From Prevotella sp. (lineage in GTDB: Bacteria > Bacteroidota > Bacteroidia > Bacteroidales > Bacteroidaceae), in assembly GCA_017556145.1 (NCBI GenBank), contig JAFZCU010000232.1, forward strand, positions 1 to 41,482: a DNA stretch of 41,482 nucleotides, written 5' to 3'. Position numbers and translations under genes: made by a program. The notes beneath the pieces were generated by a model. The model saw nothing but the letters and a program-made list of their open reading frames with translations. It was not told the origin of the DNA and searched no databases. Below, piece by piece: positions 40,369 through 41,482 of this stretch; position 1 is the stretch's first letter; each line of letters begins with the position of its first letter.

Positions 40369-41482
40369 ATGGCAAAATTCTTTTTAAGAACTACTCAAAC
40401 GTCAGGCAATGCAAGCCTATACGTGAAAGTGTCTCGCCCAAAGTTTGGGGTGCAGTGGATGGTAAACACCGAAATCGAGGTTGATGTTAAGGAATGGACT
40501 AAGGCACAATCAGGAGCCAAAAATCTTTCCAAGTACCTTGCTACTGATGAAGGAAAGAAAGTACAAAAGTTAATGGGTACTGTTGAAGAAATAATAAAGA
40601 TATTCTTTGATAGTATTGATTCTGTTGATCAGGAAAGCAAGAACGACCTTCTTAACGAAATCAAAGCCGTTGTGCGCTTAGATGGAACCAAGGCAAAGGA
40701 GGAATTAAAACAGCGAGAACTGGACGCAATCAAAGCAAAGGCAGAGGAAGAAAAGAACCGTTTATGTCAAGTATGGAATTACTACGAATACTTTCTATCA
40801 GGAATCAAAGACGGTAGTATTCGACATGGCGAACAAAAGCGTTACACAGAATCTTCAATATCTGCATGGACTACGTTTGGAAAGCATTTGCATGGTTTTC
40901 TCGAGTATCGTCATAATCTTAGTATGACATTTGATGATATCGACCGCACAACGGCTACAGCCTTTATTACATATTTAGAGCAAAAAGAGTTGATGAAGGG
41001 AACTATTAGCCAACAGACGAACCATTTCCGCAAACTCTGCAACATAGCAGCCGAGGACGGCAAGAACCGAAACGGAACAAGTCTTAAAGTATGGAAGTCA
41101 CACGAACAAAAAGACGATGAAAAACGAGCCGAAATAGTATTGTCAGATATGGAGGTAGATGCACTATACAACTTGAATCTGACTGGCTACGTTGAGCAAT
41201 GCCGTGACTTATGGATATTGGGGTATTTCTCAGCACAGCGAGTTTCAGACTACAGCAACTTTTCAAGAGATAATTTTGGTATCAATGAAGATGGTACTCC
41301 AGTTATACGGCTACGTCAGAAAAAGACTGAGACAGAGTTAGAAGTACCGATTTTAGATGAAAGGGTGTTTGAGATTTGCGACAAATACAATTATCATTTT
41401 CCGAATCTCAAACGTGATGCAATTAATAGGGGAATCAAGATGGCTTGTAAGATGTTGGCAGAATCTGTACCAACTCTTAACC
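40369..41482 (+). CDS. Tyrosine recombinase (integrase), 3' end outside the window
   Basis: An open frame of 371 codons from ATG 40369 to the right edge with no stop. The N-terminal arm-type domain (MAKFFLRTTQTSGNASLYVK, then NTEIEVDVKEWTKA) is that of Bacteroidota phage-integrase proteins. The SAM-like core-binding domain follows at about 140-240 (LCQVWNYYEYFLSGI, TATAFITYLEQKEL). The catalytic domain begins with WILGYFSAQRVSDYSNF, where the Arg of AQR is the first catalytic Arg, and VIRLRQKKTETELEVPI supplies the catalytic Lys. The H-x-x-R and Tyr parts lie beyond the edge. It reads away from tRNA-Val, whose 3' end is the probable attachment site, and should be the first gene of a second mobile element. 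Confidence 0.9.
   Translation, partial: MAKFFLRTTQTSGNASLYVKVSRPKFGVQWMVNTEIEVDVKEWTKAQSGAKNLSKYLATDEGKKVQKLMGTVEEIIKIFFDSIDSVDQESKNDLLNEIKAVVRLDGTKAKEELKQRELDAIKAKAEEEKNRLCQVWNYYEYFLSGIKDGSIRHGEQKRYTESSISAWTTFGKHLHGFLEYRHNLSMTFDDIDRTTATAFITYLEQKELMKGTISQQTNHFRKLCNIAAEDGKNRNGTSLKVWKSHEQKDDEKRAEIVLSDMEVDALYNLNLTGYVEQCRDLWILGYFSAQRVSDYSNFSRDNFGINEDGTPVIRLRQKKTETELEVPILDERVFEICDKYNYHFPNLKRDAINRGIKMACKMLAESVPTLN

Overview
The window comes from a member of the Bacteroidales, most likely Prevotella/Segatella or a close relative. Three things support this. The conjugation genes are of the Bacteroides TraE-TraO type. Housekeeping neighbours are pnp and a TlpA-like lipoprotein. Promoters repeatedly match the Bacteroidota consensus, a TTG at about -33, 19-21 bp, then TAnnTTTG, including nearly perfect copies in front of both tRNA genes. 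Taxonomy is inferred from these features only.

Positions 1 to about 32.3 kb are a self-transmissible element that carries its own replicon. Nearly all genes lie on the minus strand. Read in the direction of transcription they form: (a) a mobilization and replication end (27.4-32.2 kb) with a relaxase, a ribbon-helix-helix MobC-like protein, a candidate oriT, an AT-rich repeat zone, a 52-residue membrane peptide, and a plus-strand Rep_3-type initiator preceded by 21-22 bp iterons; (b) a roughly 17 kb tra operon (26.9 to 10.1 kb) running ParA, DUF3408-like, HTH, DUF3127, TraE, TraF, TraG (VirB4), two TraI/VirB5-like secreted proteins, a further secreted protein, TraJ, K, L, M, N, O, a lipoprotein, the VirD4 coupling protein and an XRE regulator, ending at a terminator, after which comes TraX; (c) a plus-strand M23/glucosaminidase wall hydrolase; (d) an accessory establishment operon (8.2 kb to the left edge) with a DUF4099/DUF3945-like protein, a MutS domain-I protein without ATPase, a small acidic protein, an ArdC-type antirestriction protein, a Toprim protein, a displaced TraI-like paralogue, a triple zinc-ribbon protein, a lipoprotein and a truncated gene. 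The element could be an integrated conjugative plasmid or an ICE with a replicon. No integrase belonging to it is visible here, and its left end lies outside the window.

Positions 32.5 to 40.25 kb are chromosomal: tRNA-Asn, pnp, a stand-alone methionine-synthase-activation-domain protein, a large three-module corrinoid methyltransferase (URO-D-like + homocysteine methyltransferase + B12 domain), a TlpA-like lipoprotein that has lost its CxxC, and tRNA-Val. Immediately after tRNA-Val, at 40.37 kb, a tyrosine recombinase with its own strong promoter runs off the right edge and marks the start of a second mobile element.

The observations most worth following are: the three-module corrinoid protein, which lacks a folate domain, beside a separate reactivation protein; the MutS mismatch-recognition domain inside a conjugative element; the iteron origin together with a distant noncoding region at 7.1-7.4 kb that shares an iteron-like copy and a 42 bp block with it; and the nested inverted repeats in the tra operon leader.
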